64,000 nucleotides of DNA from Gossypium raimondii (lineage: Eukaryota; Streptophyta; Magnoliopsida; Malvales; Malvaceae). Location of the stretch: the NCBI RefSeq assembly GCF_025698545.1, contig NC_068567.1, forward strand, positions 58,781,371 to 58,845,370. The letters are read 5' to 3'. The notes under the pieces are model-generated. The model saw nothing but the letters and a program-made list of their open reading frames with translations, did no database searches and had not been told where the DNA came from. This document shows, piece by piece, positions 36,024 through 50,870 of the stretch. The position numbers and the translations under genes were made by a program. Numbering within the stretch: the first letter of the stretch is position 1; every line of letters starts with the position of its first letter.

Positions 36024-36221
36024 CAACGATGGCAACTTCCTACCTTCTAAAAAGAACTAAAAGTTATTTAGTAACATAATTTAGTATTATTAAATTTAGA
36101 AGATTATTTTAGGTTTAGGGTTTAATGAATAAAAATTTAATTGTCACTCGCCTTTTATCTATAAGTAAATAAACAAACTAAATTTCCAAAAAAAATTGTC
36201 CTATTCTGTTATCAACTAGCT
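34670..36221. other. 3' UTR and AT-rich intergenic
   Basis: 3' UTR of the previous gene likely to about 34860, where an A-run begins. Beyond that no gene recognised. A microsatellite lies at 35991-36020. Confidence 0.35.
35991..36020. repeat. (TAA)n microsatellite
   Basis: About ten taa/aat units, followed by caacaac. Confidence 0.9.
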
Positions 36222-36465
36222 TGACTAGGGGTGAAGTTAGAAAATCTTTTTAGGTGGACCAAAATTAAATTGTAATTTTTACGATAATAAAAATACAATT
36301 TCATCATTTTAATAGCCTATATTTTTAAAAATTTTAAAGGATTAAATTAAATTTTTATCATTTTTAAGGGATGCTTACCTTTATTAATTTAAAATTTTTT
36401 AAAAAATTCATTTTAAGGGCCTGGGACCCCTGCCAACCCCTAGCTATGCCCCTAAATTCGACTCA
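36222..36465 (+). repeat. Dispersed repeat, copy 1
   Basis: Begins near gaggggtgaagttag and ends gggcctgggacccctgcc...ctagctatgcccc. The same order of blocks (aattgtaatttttacgataataaaaatacaattt, atcattttaagg, gggcc...tgcc) recurs at 37355-37615. No coding capacity. Confidence 0.65.
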
Positions 36466-37354
36466 CTCTTATTTACTTGTTAATATGTGTGGTACTAGCG
36501 TCAAGGAATAGAAATATTTATTTGTAAGTAGTCAAATCAAATCAATGTAAAATAAAATAAATAAAAGAAAATTTTAAAAACCAAAAACAAATTCAAGTCA
36601 CACCATTGTAGAAATAGCAAGAAAATGCCTTTGATGCACATGAATCATTACGTATATTAATTTTTTTAGTTCAATGGGCATAAAAAAATAATTTGCATTT
36701 CATTAACATTATTAAATCAGTAATAAAAAAAAGATTTGTCACTAATTTTCAATTCCATCTTTAAACAATTTCTTAGCAATACATCCCATTATTTTGAGAT
36801 TATTTTAAAAGGATACTACATCCCAATACATGTCAACGACTGAAGGAGAGCACTCATCCTTTGATTTTCTTCTGCATTTCCAAGTTTTGCTTCCAATCTG
36901 CCTTGGATCTTCCTATAATGATGTTGCTCCTCTGTTTAAAACTAACCCTCCGCCATAGCTGCATAGCCAAATTGCCACTTTCGTTCCCCTCCATGATTCT
37001 TAAAGAGAGAACCCATTCAATTTCGTTTCCCTCATCCACCCCAAGTTCTGTCAGTTTGCTGCTGTCTCTGAACGCATTCAGATGAGGTTTCTCCAATAAT
37101 AAATCACATCGTTGTAAGACCTTTTGGAAGATGACATCATTTATCGCCACACAATGTGCATGTGAGGATGGTATAAAAGTCTCTCGCCTCCTTTGTATTT
37201 TTGTTATCAAATTGCAACCGTTGAGGGATTCATTCCAAGATAGCGTTCAAGTTGAAAGCTTGAATTTTGATTGAAAGTGGTCTCCTAAACCAAATAGCTC
37301 TAGAGAAATTAAATTAAGAAAAATGCAATCGATAAATCAAAATGAAAATTATAA
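36466..37354. other. Intergenic between the two dispersed repeats
   Basis: Holds an open frame on the minus strand (36854-37210, 118 codons) without recognisable domain. It might be a gene fragment but I cannot support a call. Confidence 0.3.
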
Positions 37355-37615
37355 GGCGAAATTAAAAACTTCTTTTGGAAGGTGCGAAATTAAGTTGTAT
37401 ACTTTTACGATAGTAAAAATACAATTTTAATATTTTAATATCCTATATCTTTATAATTTTAAAATGAGTAAACCAATTTATTATCATTTTGGGAGACCAA
37501 AGTTCAATTTTATCATTACTAATTTAAAATTCTATAAATTATAAAGGGCTAAAAGGAAATTTTTTAATTTTAGGGAGTAGGCCCTGCTAGCCTCCTTCGC
37601 TCCGCCTATGCAAGC
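37355..37615 (+). repeat. Dispersed repeat, copy 2
   Basis: Direct copy of the 36222-36465 repeat with about 80% similarity by eye (tacgatagtaaaaatacaatttt, gggagtaggccctgctagcc, ctccgcctatgc). Confidence 0.65.
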
Positions 37616-37682
37616 AATTATCTCTTCAATTTTAAAAGTAAAAGACAACATATTATAATTTAATTCCAATATAATAATTTTA

Positions 37683-37932
37683 TGTTATTATAAAAGTAAG
37701 TATGTATTATAAACAAAAATAATAGATAAAAGATGGATATGAGAATATGAGAATTTCTAATACATTCTATATTTTTCATCATTTTTACAAGTAGCATACT
37801 CCTCCATATATATAGGGAGATTAGACTCTTAATATTCTAATACATAAATAGGAAAAAGGTTACAAGAAGATGAAAAGTTTAAGGAAGATGAAAGGTGAAA
37901 GGTTGAACATCCACTTAATAGTATTCATAACA
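37683..37932 (-). mobile_element. Copia 3' LTR (250 bp)
   Basis: On the minus strand it starts TGTTATGAATAC and ends ATAATAACA (inverted termini TGTTAT/ATAACA). It is preceded by the polypurine tract aatggggag at 37933-37941. A TATA-like tatatata lies at about 37808-37818. It belongs to the pol remnant to the right. Confidence 0.8.
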
Positions 37933-37941
37933 CTCCCCATT

Positions 37942-39300
37942 GAATGTTCATTGTATAAAGGATATGCCTCATTAAAAACATTACTAGGAAAAAACCCTAT
38001 GGAACAAAAACTTAGGGAAGAAAAAAAGAGTACATAATCCTTTGATACATAGTATATCACAACAAAAAACATGTGAGAATTTACTCCTCATGTAAACATC
38101 ATCTAAGATCTTTAAGACAACACAATCCAATAGTAAAAATTAACTTCTTAAATGTAGCAGTAGGGAGCGCCCTAGTAAAAAGATCTGCCAAATTCTCACT
38201 TGAACGATTTGTTGAACATTTGTATCTCCATTCTTTTGTAGATCATGAGTAAAGAAATATTTTGGTGATATATGTTTTGTTCTATCACCAGTAATATATC
38301 TTTCCTTAAGTTGTGCACTGCAAGTTGTATTATCTTCATATAAGACTGTTGGAGCTTCTTTTTCAGAGCATAAACCATTATCTTTTCGCATGTGATGAGT
38401 TACAGACCTTAGCCACACACATTCACGACTAGCCTCATGGATTGCCAAAATTTCAACATGATTAGAAGAAGTAGTAGCAATTGTTTGTTTCATAGAGTGC
38501 CAAGAAATTGCAATACCACCTTATGTGAAAACATAACCAATTTGTGATCGAGCATTGTGAGGATCAAATAAGTACCCTGTATCTGCAAAACAACCAATTC
38601 AGTTTTGGGTAGGTTAGGGAAAAATAAAATCATATCTCTTGCACCTTGAAGATAACGAAAAATATGCTTAACCTCATTCTAATATATTCGGGTTGGACAA
38701 GAGCTAAATCTTACTAATAAGTTGACAGCAAATGATATATCAGGTCGCGTATGACTAACAAGATACATCAATGCACAATAGCACTTAAATATAGTACTTC
38801 AGGACCAAAAAAATTTTCATCATTTTCCCGAGGACGAAAGGGGTCTTTATTTACATCAAGTGACCTAACAACCATTGGGGTGCTCAACGGATGTACGTTA
38901 TGCATGTAAAATCTTCTTAGCACTTTTTCTATATATGTTGTTTGGTGCACAAGGATTCCATTCTTTAGGTGCTCAATTTTTAACCCTAGATAAAATATTG
39001 TCTTTCCAAGGTCTTTCATTTCAAATTATTTCTTTAAGCATTCTATTGTCACTAAAATCTCTTCAGAGTCCCAATGATATTTAAATCATCAACATACACA
39101 ACAATTATAACAAATCTTGATCCAAACCTCTTTATAAAAATGCATGGGGAAATGATATCATTCTTATAAGCTTCTATCAGTAAGTACTCACTAAGGCGAT
39201 TATACCATGTGCTCCCAGATTGTTTCAATCTATAAAGGGTTCTATTTAATTTGATCAAGTAATGTTCTCGAGAACATGAATTAGCTGCTTCTGGAAGTTT
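37942..39300 (-). pseudogene. Copia pol remnant (RT and RNase H)
   Basis: Minus-strand frames give LNRTLYRLKQSGSTWYNRLS and VVYVDDLNIIG (RT core with YVDD, 39258-39052), then MKDLGKTIFYLGLKIEHL and STPM (39019-38768), then SNHVEILAIHEASRECVWLR and VLYEDNTTC (RNase H, 38493-38140). Frameshifts separate them, and everything upstream of RT (gag, protease, integrase) is missing. Dead copy with only its 3' half. Confidence 0.88.
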
Positions 39301-39862
39301 AAAGCCTTATGGGAGTTTCATGTAAATGTTATTATCAAGTGGGCTATATAAATAGGCTGTAACTATATGAATTAGCTTTGAGTGTACGAGCCACTAACGA
39401 ATCCAGACTGGTGACTAATCTCTAGCCTTGTTTGGCTAGTAAAGCCATATTAAATTTAGCTAAATCTCAAAAGCCCAACCCACCTTCTTACTTATTATCG
39501 CATAACCGATTCCAGTTGCACTAATGAATAGCCCATCGTTTGGAAGATTTCTGCCACCAATAATTCTCAATAATGGATTGTAACTCTTTACAAAGTGCTG
39601 AAGGTAGTAGGAAACATGACAAAGCGTAGGTAAGGAGTGCCTACATAATAAACTTAAGGAAAACCAATTTCCCACCTTGAGACAACATCCTCACATTCCA
39701 ACATATAATTCAACTTCAAATTTTATCTTTCAATCCCTTAAAGTCCACTCGGTGATTTCTTCCCACCATAGTAGGCAATCCAATATGCCTTTTGGGATTC
39801 GACGTTCTCTTCGCTCTCAAGATATAGTGACACTTACCTACCTTCCCCCCGAGACATTGGTG

Positions 39863-40090
39863 TTAAAATAAATAAGACTTCTTAAAATTAACATGTTGGC
39901 TAGAACAAACCTCATTCTCCTGAATTATAGATTTTACGGTCATAGCTCTTATGTTTGTAGAATAGCCAAAGATGAGACTATCGTCTGCAAAAAATAAATG
40001 AGTGAATGTAACCCCCTCCTCTACTAACCTTAACCCCTTGTCCAAACTAGCCATTTTTAATAATGTGGAGAAACACTCACTACATACCAA
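39863..40090 (-). pseudogene. LINE RT fragment with FADDS site
   Basis: Contains THLFFADDSLIFGYSTN, the catalytic motif of LINE RT, and SSQHVNFKKS just after it. Surrounding frames are broken. Confidence 0.85.
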
Positions 40091-40961
40091 AAAGAGAAAT
40101 GGACTTAATGGGTCCCCTTGTTTGAGGCCCCTACTAGGGATAATTGGACTATCCGGATGCCATTAACTTTAACTACATTAGAAACCGTAGTGATGCACCT
40201 CATAATTAAATCAACCCATCTTGCATCGGATCGCATCTAATTCATCATGGCTTGCACAAAATCTGACTCAACACGGTCGTATGCCCCTCAAAACCACTTA
40301 TTCGATTTTTTAAAAGAATGCAAAATTTCATAAGCCAGGATCACATTATCAATGATTAACCTCTCTAGAACAAAAGCACTCTATGTTTCATCTATACAAC
40401 GATTGAGCATGTGTTGGAATCTACTGAGCGAGGGTTGTCAACTTTAGGAATAAGAATAATATTAGTTTTATTAATATCAAACAAAAAAGCAGAACTGTTG
40501 ACAATGGATAAGCAATATTGAATAACATCATTCCCCAAAATATGTTAATATTTTTAAAAAAGAGCAAACATACCACCATCATTGAAAGCCTTTGATAGAT
40601 TCATAACCTTCAAAGCAGTTACAATATCATATGATTTGAAAAACTCCAACAAACCAGTATTAATCTCATCAGATATGCTTCTTCTAACAACTACTAGACT
40701 ACGGATCATATCAACCCTACCCTGCGAAGTGAATAACTCAACAAAATATTGATTTGCCAACTGATTCAGACATTCCTCCGATGGAACTTCATCATCTGCC
40801 TCATTCAATAAGCTTTCAATAAAGTTTCGTTTCTTTCTGATCATTGCAAACGAATGGAAATAAGTTGTATTCCTATCCCATATTTCATCCAGTTGGTCCT
40901 AGCTCTTTGTTTTCATTCTATTACTTCCTTATCTGCCTCTAAATTCAAAGCCAATTAAACA

Positions 40962-40966
40962 TCAGT
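40962..40966. repeat. 5-bp target duplication (left) of solo LTR
   Basis: tcagt, identical to 43568-43572. Confidence 0.85.
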
Positions 40967-41340
40967 TGTAACACCCCGACTCGAGTCCGTCGCCGGAGTT
41001 GAGTTACGAGGCATTACCGATCAAAAACCCAACTCAATTTTTTTTTACTCAACCACGAAATTTCATTCCATATATATATATATATATAATCACATAACCA
41101 ATTAAAATCAATATGCATTATTAATCAAATTTCATATACTAACCATGTATCAAAATTCAACCATATCATTATCATTTACCTAATCAAAATTTAATATCAA
41201 TCCAATTCTTAAAACATTTCCAAACATATATGATTATATATCATAAATCAAGCATATATCCAAATATTTATTTGTACACATATTTCATTTCAATTTACTA
41301 ACTATACTACATATTATAACATAGGTAATCTACCTGCTTT

Positions 41341-42009
41341 GGGCAGCCCATATACATCAATTTGGACAGCATTTATATACCAAACTAGGCAACATTTTAC
41401 ACTAAAATTAGACAGCATATATACAATAATTTGGCAGCATATGTATACCAAATTGAGCAGCATTTTTTTACATCTAAAATTGGACAGCATATACACAACA
41501 ATTTGAGCAGCATATATATAACAAATTGAACAGCATTTTTACATCAAAAATTGGACAGCTTATAAACAACAATTTGGGCAGCATATATATACCAAATTGA
41601 GCAGCATTTTTACATCAAAAATTGGACAGCATATACACAACAATTTGGGCAGCATATATGTACCAAATTGAGCAGCATTTTTACATCAAAAATTGGACAA
41701 CTTATAGACAACAATTTGGGCAGCATATATATACCAAATTGAGCAGCATTTTTACATCAAAAATTGGACAGCATATACACAACAATTTGGGCAGCATATA
41801 TGTACCAAATTGAGCAGCATTTTTACATCAAAAATTGGACAGCATATACACAACAATTTGGGCAGCATATATATACCAAATTGAGCAGCATTTTTACATC
41901 AAAAATTAGACAGCATATAGACAACAATTTGGGCAGCATATATATACCAAATTGAGCAACATTTTTACATCAAAAATTAGACAGCATATATGCAACAATT
42001 AGACAGCAT
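41341..42009. repeat. 71-bp tandem repeat array
   Basis: Units contain ggcagcatatatataccaaattgagcagcatttttacatcaaaaattggac and the acaacaatttg half; equivalent positions recur 142 bases apart, that is two 71-bp units. About nine units, more diverged at the left. Frames through it are open only because the unit lacks stops in one phase. Confidence 0.85.
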
Positions 42010-42742
42010 TTAAGCATAAAAATTACATGAACATATACCACATTTTAGACCATTAAAACATATGCATTAATACCGAATTCAAACCAAAAGAGATAAGCCA
42101 TTTTCGCATGGCTTTTAAATACATATACACATTGGTTCCAAAATCAATATTTTAACTAAGCTATACATGTCATATATTTGAGAACGATTTAGCAAAATAC
42201 CAAAAGGAAATATCGATAGTGTGACGAGCTTAGCTGACGATCCCCGAACACGTAGCGATCACCAAAATCTAAACATCAAAACAATTATCCAACACATCGT
42301 AAGCTAATTTAGCTTAGTAAGTTATAGGCAAATAAACTTTACTATTTAAACCGATATCTCAAATAATATTCAACCAATTCATACTACTAAATCATCTTAC
42401 CTTTAGCTTACCATATCATAAGATAATTATTCACTCATTACTATGATTTAACTAAAATCAATATAATTACACAACCATAAACATTTCTTCAAATTTAAAC
42501 ACAAGACCAAAATACATTATGCATTTCCTCATCATGTAATATAAAGAATCATATTATATATATATATGATTCCAAATACAATCACCACATAGGTTTAATA
42601 CCTACAAAACTTAACCTTAAATATAACCATAATGGTTATTACTCAAGAATTCCAAGTATTTACTCATTTTACTAATCATGATTTCTCAATAAGACAAATA
42701 CTCAATGCAAATTGTTATTCGAAAATATTTAATAAGTTCACA

Positions 42743-42868
42743 CACTTAGTGCTCAATAATCAAACTCGCACACTCAGTGCTTTACCATTATACTCGCACA
42801 CTTAGTGCTTTACAAATTAAACTCGCACACTTAGTACTTCACAATTAAATTCGCACACTTAGTGTCGA
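42743..42868. repeat. 28-30 bp tandem repeat
   Basis: About five copies of (a/t)ctcgcacacttagtgctttacaa-type units, as in the 33-bp array at the corresponding place in the other LTR. Confidence 0.8.
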
Positions 42869-43567
42869 AAGTCAACAACTCAATACATCTTATTTCAATA
42901 ATTTTATCACTACATGTATATATATACCATTCAATTCAGCATAATTACATAGATACTAAGCTGATTTTAAAATGATACAATTATATATATGCTTAATAAC
43001 TTACCTCGGATGTCGTCGACTAATTGATCGGCTACTCAACTACTTTCGATTTCTCCCGATCTAAATCCGATTTCTTGGTTTCTTGATCTTAATTGAGCAA
43101 CACCAAAGGCCGAATGTTCAAGGTCTTAAAACCTTATTCTTTTTCTTGTTTTCGGTTATCCCAAAGATGAACATGCATGACTTTGTTTATTTTTTGTTTT
43201 ATATTATTTACATTATATTATACTATTATTATTTTACTTTTATATTTAATATATATATAAAGCCTATATATATTAGCCATCATGCCGTCCACTACCATTA
43301 CTATTGGCTAAATTTCAACATAAAACCTCCAAATTATAAAGACAACAACAATTAGGCACTTTCACATTTAACCATCAAATTTTCATTTTATGCGATTAAG
43401 CCATTTTCTTAAATTAAGCACACAAACAATAAAATTAATTCATGAAACTTTCACACATATAAATTCACACATCTTAAACGCACAAAATAATATTAAAATA
43501 TTTTTCAGACTCGGATTTGTGGTCCCGAAATCACTATTCCGATTAGGGTCAAAACCGGGTTGTTACA

Positions 43568-43572
43568 TCAGT
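43568..43572. repeat. 5-bp target duplication (right) of solo LTR
   Basis: tcagt, identical to 40962-40966. Confidence 0.85.
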
Positions 43573-44042
43573 TATCCCTCTCAACACTTCATCATCCGGA
43601 TCCAAGGAAATAAGTTCAACAAGTTGTTGCCTAAGAGTTTGAATGTTCCTATGTCCATTCACTTTCAAATTTTCCTACCAATATCCCAAATCAATCCCCA
43701 ACTGGGCAATTTTAGCTAGCAAATCCCCTTCATTTCGACTCCAACTTTAGGCAATAACATGTTCATAACTTGTCTCCAACACCCAACTGTTTTCAAATCT
43801 AAACAACGGCCACATAGATTGCTTAGAATAGTAGTTTGAATAAACAAGTAAGGGCAATGATCATATATACTATGGGGTAAATGACGTATAATATAATGTG
43901 AAAATATGTTCGTCCAACCTGGTTTGGCTAAACATATTTCTAATCACGCTCGAATATTATTCCTAGGAGTATGCCCACGCTCCTAAGTGAACCAATTCCC
44001 CATATACCCAATATCAACTAATCCAAAACCATCCCAAACTTG

Positions 44043-44312
44043 CTAAAAAGAAATCATGTTCCTTTCCTCCCTTGCCTGTCCCCCAACCTTTTCGAAAAAG
44101 TAAGCAATTGTGTTAAAATCCCCCACAACTAGCCATCGCTTAGACATGTGTGAACCCAATTGTTGAACAAGATCCCATGACTCAGAACAATACCTTTCCT
44201 CTAGTGAACCGTAGAATCCAATAAATCTCCACGCATTTGTATCCTTGTCATCCAAAATATCAAAATCAATATGGTGCCTTGAAAAAGATCTAAGTTGAAT
44301 ATCACAGCCCAA
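44043..44312 (-). pseudogene. LINE endonuclease fragment
   Basis: WRFIGFYGSLEER, SWDLVQQLGS and WLVVGDFNTI match the endonuclease of plant LINEs. Frame lost upstream, where NVCGLGNPRAI remains at about 44515-44475. Confidence 0.85.
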
Positions 44313-44782
44313 TTTGCAACCTAGAGAAAGTCCTCTCGTACCATCCGAACTAGCATCAAAGCTTGCATGAAACCCAGTTTACGACAAACTCCTTCCATTT
44401 TTTAATCATGTAGTTTTGTCTCTATAAAAAAAACTACATGGGGATTGTATTCCTTTAGTAGATTCTGAAGGCGCCTAATAGCCCGTGGGTTCCCCAACCC
44501 ACAAACATTCCAACATAGCAACTTTAATAGGTCCGGTTGACTTGCTTCATAGGTTCAACTGATATAACTTTCTCGTTAATATATTGGGTATAGGTTATAC
44601 ATCATACAAATTTTGGGTCAAATTATGCTAATAATCTTTATACTCTATAAAAAATGAAAATTTAGTCCCTCGGATGTATTTTGAAGAAGGTATTGAATTT
44701 TCTTGAAGTAGTTGTATTCCATATTCATATTCCACACTTGTCAAATAAATGAGAATGATATACTTCATAGTTCATAGTTCAG

Positions 44783-45174
44783 GAGAAATTATTTTATGGA
44801 CCCTTCCCACCACATCAACCATTGTCCCTTTCTAATTATTTAATGTCATTTTTTATGTCATTAACACATAATTTTAGTAATTCTTACCCCAAACCCAACA
44901 CCCTAAACTCCAAACCCTAAAGTTAAACCATAAATCTTGAACTTCAAACCACAAACCCAAATCCTGAACCCCAAACTTGAACTCAAACTCGAACATGAAC
45001 CTTGAACCTCAAATCCTAAATCTTAAACCCTAAATTTCAAGGTTTAAGGTTTGGGTTTTGAGTTCAGGGTTTGAGATTCAAAATTTAACATGGAAAAAAT
45101 TGTTGAAATGTTAATAAATAATTGGAAAGGAACTATGAATAATGTGGTGGAAAGCATTCATAAAATAATTTCCC
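44783..45174. mobile_element. MITE with telomere-like core
   Basis: Left gagaaattattttatggaccc and reverse complement of right ggggaaattattttatgaatgc are inverted matches continuing about 75 bases (ccaccacat..., ttccaattattta). Flanks catagttcag (44773-44782) and cataatttag (45175-45184) agree at 8/10, both differences being transitions. The core, about 44885-45060, is made of aaaccctaaa/caaaccctgaac-type words on one strand and their complement on the other. Confidence 0.7.
44885..45060. repeat. Degenerate telomere-like repeat
   Basis: Many aaaccctaaa, ccctaaac and ctgaacccc-like words on the plus strand, then ggtttaaggtttgggttttg: an imperfect inverted pair of Arabidopsis-type telomere-like arrays inside the MITE. 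Confidence 0.7.
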
Positions 45175-45302
45175 CATAATTTAGGTATATGAAAAACACT
45201 TTAAAATTTTGAATGCGCTCATATTATATGCATACCCACCAATCTCAAATACATCTAAATTCGGGTAACATAGGTCTGGTTGATAGAATACATAATTTCA
45301 AT

Positions 45303-45957
45303 GGGTTAATGTACCAAATGATTCCCGAGTTTGGTATGAAAGTTTAATGTGGTACTCTTTTTTTTGTTTGTTTGTTTTAATGTGATACTTTTTTTTTTTT
45401 TTGTTTCTATTAAACAAATTAGTACTTCAGTTTAACGCTGTCAAGTGTAAAAATTTTATCCAATCAACACTTGACAAGTGTTTTTCAATGTTTTTTAATT
45501 GAGTTATTTATATTAAGAAATTTAAAAAAAAAAAAGGGAAACCCAGAAAATGAAGAACTCCTGTCTCCCTGCCCTCCCTCTCCATCTCCACCATTCTCCC
45601 TATAGGTGTAGGTATGCTGGTAAATTTATAAATAACTTTCTGCTTTTCACTTCTCAGTCTTTTGCCCTCCATGAATGAACTTTACCATTCTCTTTCACTT
45701 CTCTAAACACTTTTTGTTCTCAATCCCTTTGTATTTCATCTCCGAATCAACGAAATAAGCTCTCTTTTTGGTGAAAAATCTGATCAGAAATGAGAAAAAG
45801 CACGGAGAAAAATCTAATGGAGAGATGGAGATGGAGATCAAGAGGGAGAGGGTAGGTACTAATTTGTTTAACACAAACCACAAATAAGTACTTAATTGAA
45901 AAATATATATATAGGTACCACTTTGAGCTTTCATGCCAAACTCAAATACATTAACTC
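45303..45957. mobile_element. MITE, Mutator-type, 9-bp duplication
   Basis: 655 bp. Left gggttaatgtaccaaatga and the reverse complement of the right end gagttaatgtatttgagtt pair for about 130 bases. Flanks aatttcaat (45294-45302) and aatctcaat (45958-45966) agree at 8/9. No ORF of substance. Confidence 0.7.
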
Positions 45958-45966
45958 AATCTCAAT

Positions 45967-47289
45967 TTTGGTCTTTGAAGCTTCCATCAATTGAGTTTTA
46001 ATTCGGTTAAAGGCATGTAATCAAATACATTTAAACACTTAATAATTGAGGTTATGAATAGTGTTCCAACATGTTCAAATGCTTTATATCTTCCATGTAA
46101 TAAAAAATTGCACTAACCAACTTATATGTTAACGCTATTGAATACCAACTTGATTAAATGCTTAAATATAACTATTAAATTAGATATAAACCAAATATAT
46201 ATATATAGAAACCAAACCATGTTTTCAACGTACAATCATTTATATAAATATATTTTATTTAAGACATGTTTCATGTTTATTTTATAATTTATTAAAATTA
46301 ATTTTTCGAAATTCGTCATTTAAGAGGCAATGACAAGATAACAAACAAGTTTGGACTCTTCCAACATGTTGAAATTTGAGTTACCTCTTGAAAGGTAAAA
46401 GTTTTGGTCCTTATTAGCAATTATATATATACCAAATTACAGTATTGGTTGGTTAAAACATATTTATAAAATATTATGTAAAAAGTAAATAAATTTTAGT
46501 TAAAACAATAAAAGGTGAGACTTCAAGATTATAGTATTTTAGGTTTAAATGTGATGGTCTTATATTTTTTAAATATTTTGTAAAAAGAAATAAATTTAAT
46601 AGCAGATTATTTAGTGTTAAAAGTCAAATTAAGCCGCAAAGAAGAGTAATTTGTGTTAGTGAAAATTACATTTCTCTAAGATCCTATAAAATGTGGCAGC
46701 ATAGCATATACTTACTGAAACATTTATAAATTCCAACAATATGAATTCATGGAAATCAAAGATTGTGTGAAACATAAGGCATTTATGCAGCAAGTATATT
46801 CTGCAAATCTAATATAAATTTGCTGCTTTATAGTTGATCCCAGAAAGGGGAATCTCACCCATGGTTTTGATTCTTGAGTTTTGATGGTGACTCAATATCA
46901 ATCAGCTCATATAAAGTGATTTTCTTGGAATATATGCTGGCTGCCTGGCTTCCTAATAATTCTGGGATTTTATATTTTAGGCTAAATGCTTAAACCGAGG
47001 ATAAATTTTGCCAAAGACCTCCATGATACTTTTACTAGTTTCACCTCTATTCGAGCATTTAAAACTAATGACCTGGTCAAAACGTTGGGAATATAAAGCT
47101 GAAAAGGCAATAAGCATACAGGGGGAAAAAAAAAAGGCAGCAGTATCAAAGCACAATTTCTGCAAATCTTCGAAAAATCATACTGAAAAAACATCAATCA
47201 AAGACATAACTAATGAGCTTGGTAATTTTGAATAACTTTAACACTTCCACACTCCTCAAAGTTTTACAAAACCTATGGCATTCCATAAA
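45967..47289. other. Intergenic
   Basis: AT-rich; no gene recognised. Short open frames at 46977-47235 on both strands carry no domain. Confidence 0.35.
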
Positions 47290-47416
47290 CCAACAGCATC
47301 TCTCTAAGGCTCAAACAAACAACATCAAGTAACCCGTCCTGGAGCATGCGACGAACCAAAACCGTTTCCCGATCACTTTTGTCATGAGTCATCATCTTCT
47401 GGATCTGCTGTACAAT
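47290..47416 (-). other. Possible last exon (3' UTR or alternative C-terminus) of the CDPK gene
   Basis: On the minus strand, ttggcag/attgtacag is a plausible acceptor at 47416. The block is less AT-rich than its surroundings and stays open for 48 codons in one frame (KMMTHDKSDRE, VLVRRMLQDG). It could be a 3' UTR exon. If spliced to a donor at 47766-47765 (ccag/gtgcta) it would instead give a different end, DCTADPEDDDS, about 576 residues in all. Not proven. Confidence 0.35.
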
Positions 47417-47755
47417 CTGCCAACAAACTGAAAATTAGTAACATATAAATCGCATAAGATTAAACAGTCCGGTAATGGAAGAAGTCTCTCAATCCGTACA
47501 AATTAAATGCACAACCATAGCAAGTATCACAACAGTTCTATAAGCTAATTGAACGAGTAGATTAGATAAGTGGTCAAGCTAGGCTTGAACAGTTCATCGC
47601 CTATGATTGCACGAGTCTTTAGAATTACACTGTTGCAGACCATTTCAAATTTCATGGTCCAAAGTGAGTTGAAATGTCCATTTAATCCAATTTTTAACCT
47701 AAGCCAACTCCGATGCCAGTTGCTTACCTGTACATGATGTGTGCGCAGCTGGAGA

Positions 47756-50807
<3,052 letters not shown>

Positions 50808-50870
50808 GAAACAATCAATATTTCCCCCACAACTCTATTTTCCTCATCCAATGATATCTCATCAATTACA

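Larger units (their letters stand above)
40967..43567 (-). mobile_element. Solo LTR (2.6 kb), minus orientation
   Basis: Bounded by TGTAACACCCCGAC and GGGTTGTTACA with exact 5-bp duplications (tcagt) on both sides. No pol genes between. It is the same family as 2491-5309 but reversed: the reverse complement of its right end (tgtaacaacccggttttgac) matches that element's start. Inserted in the second LINE, so it is younger than that LINE. It contains two tandem arrays (below). Confidence 0.85.
39440..44530 (-). mobile_element. Second decayed LINE, 5'-truncated, with nested solo LTR
   Basis: Minus order: endonuclease start near 44527 (WNVCGLGNPRAIRRLQNLL), endonuclease body 44312-44043 with WLVVGDFNTIAYFFEK, then a 2.6-kb solo LTR, then linker 40844-40554 and RT pieces at 40330-39860 (FTHLFFADDSLIF, the ADD-type catalytic site), and a C-terminal RT part at 39675-39460. 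Stops throughout. No ORF1 or poly(A) end recognised, and the 3' side meets the copia remnant at about 39320-39440. Confidence 0.82.

Noticed and set aside
36854-37210. 118-codon open frame on the minus strand as a gene
   Set aside because: No recognisable domain, no splice partners, and it sits between two dispersed repeats. I report the region as a finding but not as a CDS.
41622-41955. Repeated 63-residue frames as a tandem-repeat protein
   Set aside because: They come from the 71-bp array in a solo LTR; the period is not a multiple of three in one unit and the frame is open only by chance.
42743-42868. CRISPR-like array of short repeats
   Set aside because: Units of 28-30 bp are contiguous without unique spacers, and the sequence is plant LTR DNA.
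45695-45934. 79-codon frame within the MITE
   Set aside because: No start context or domain; it spans one arm of the inverted repeat.
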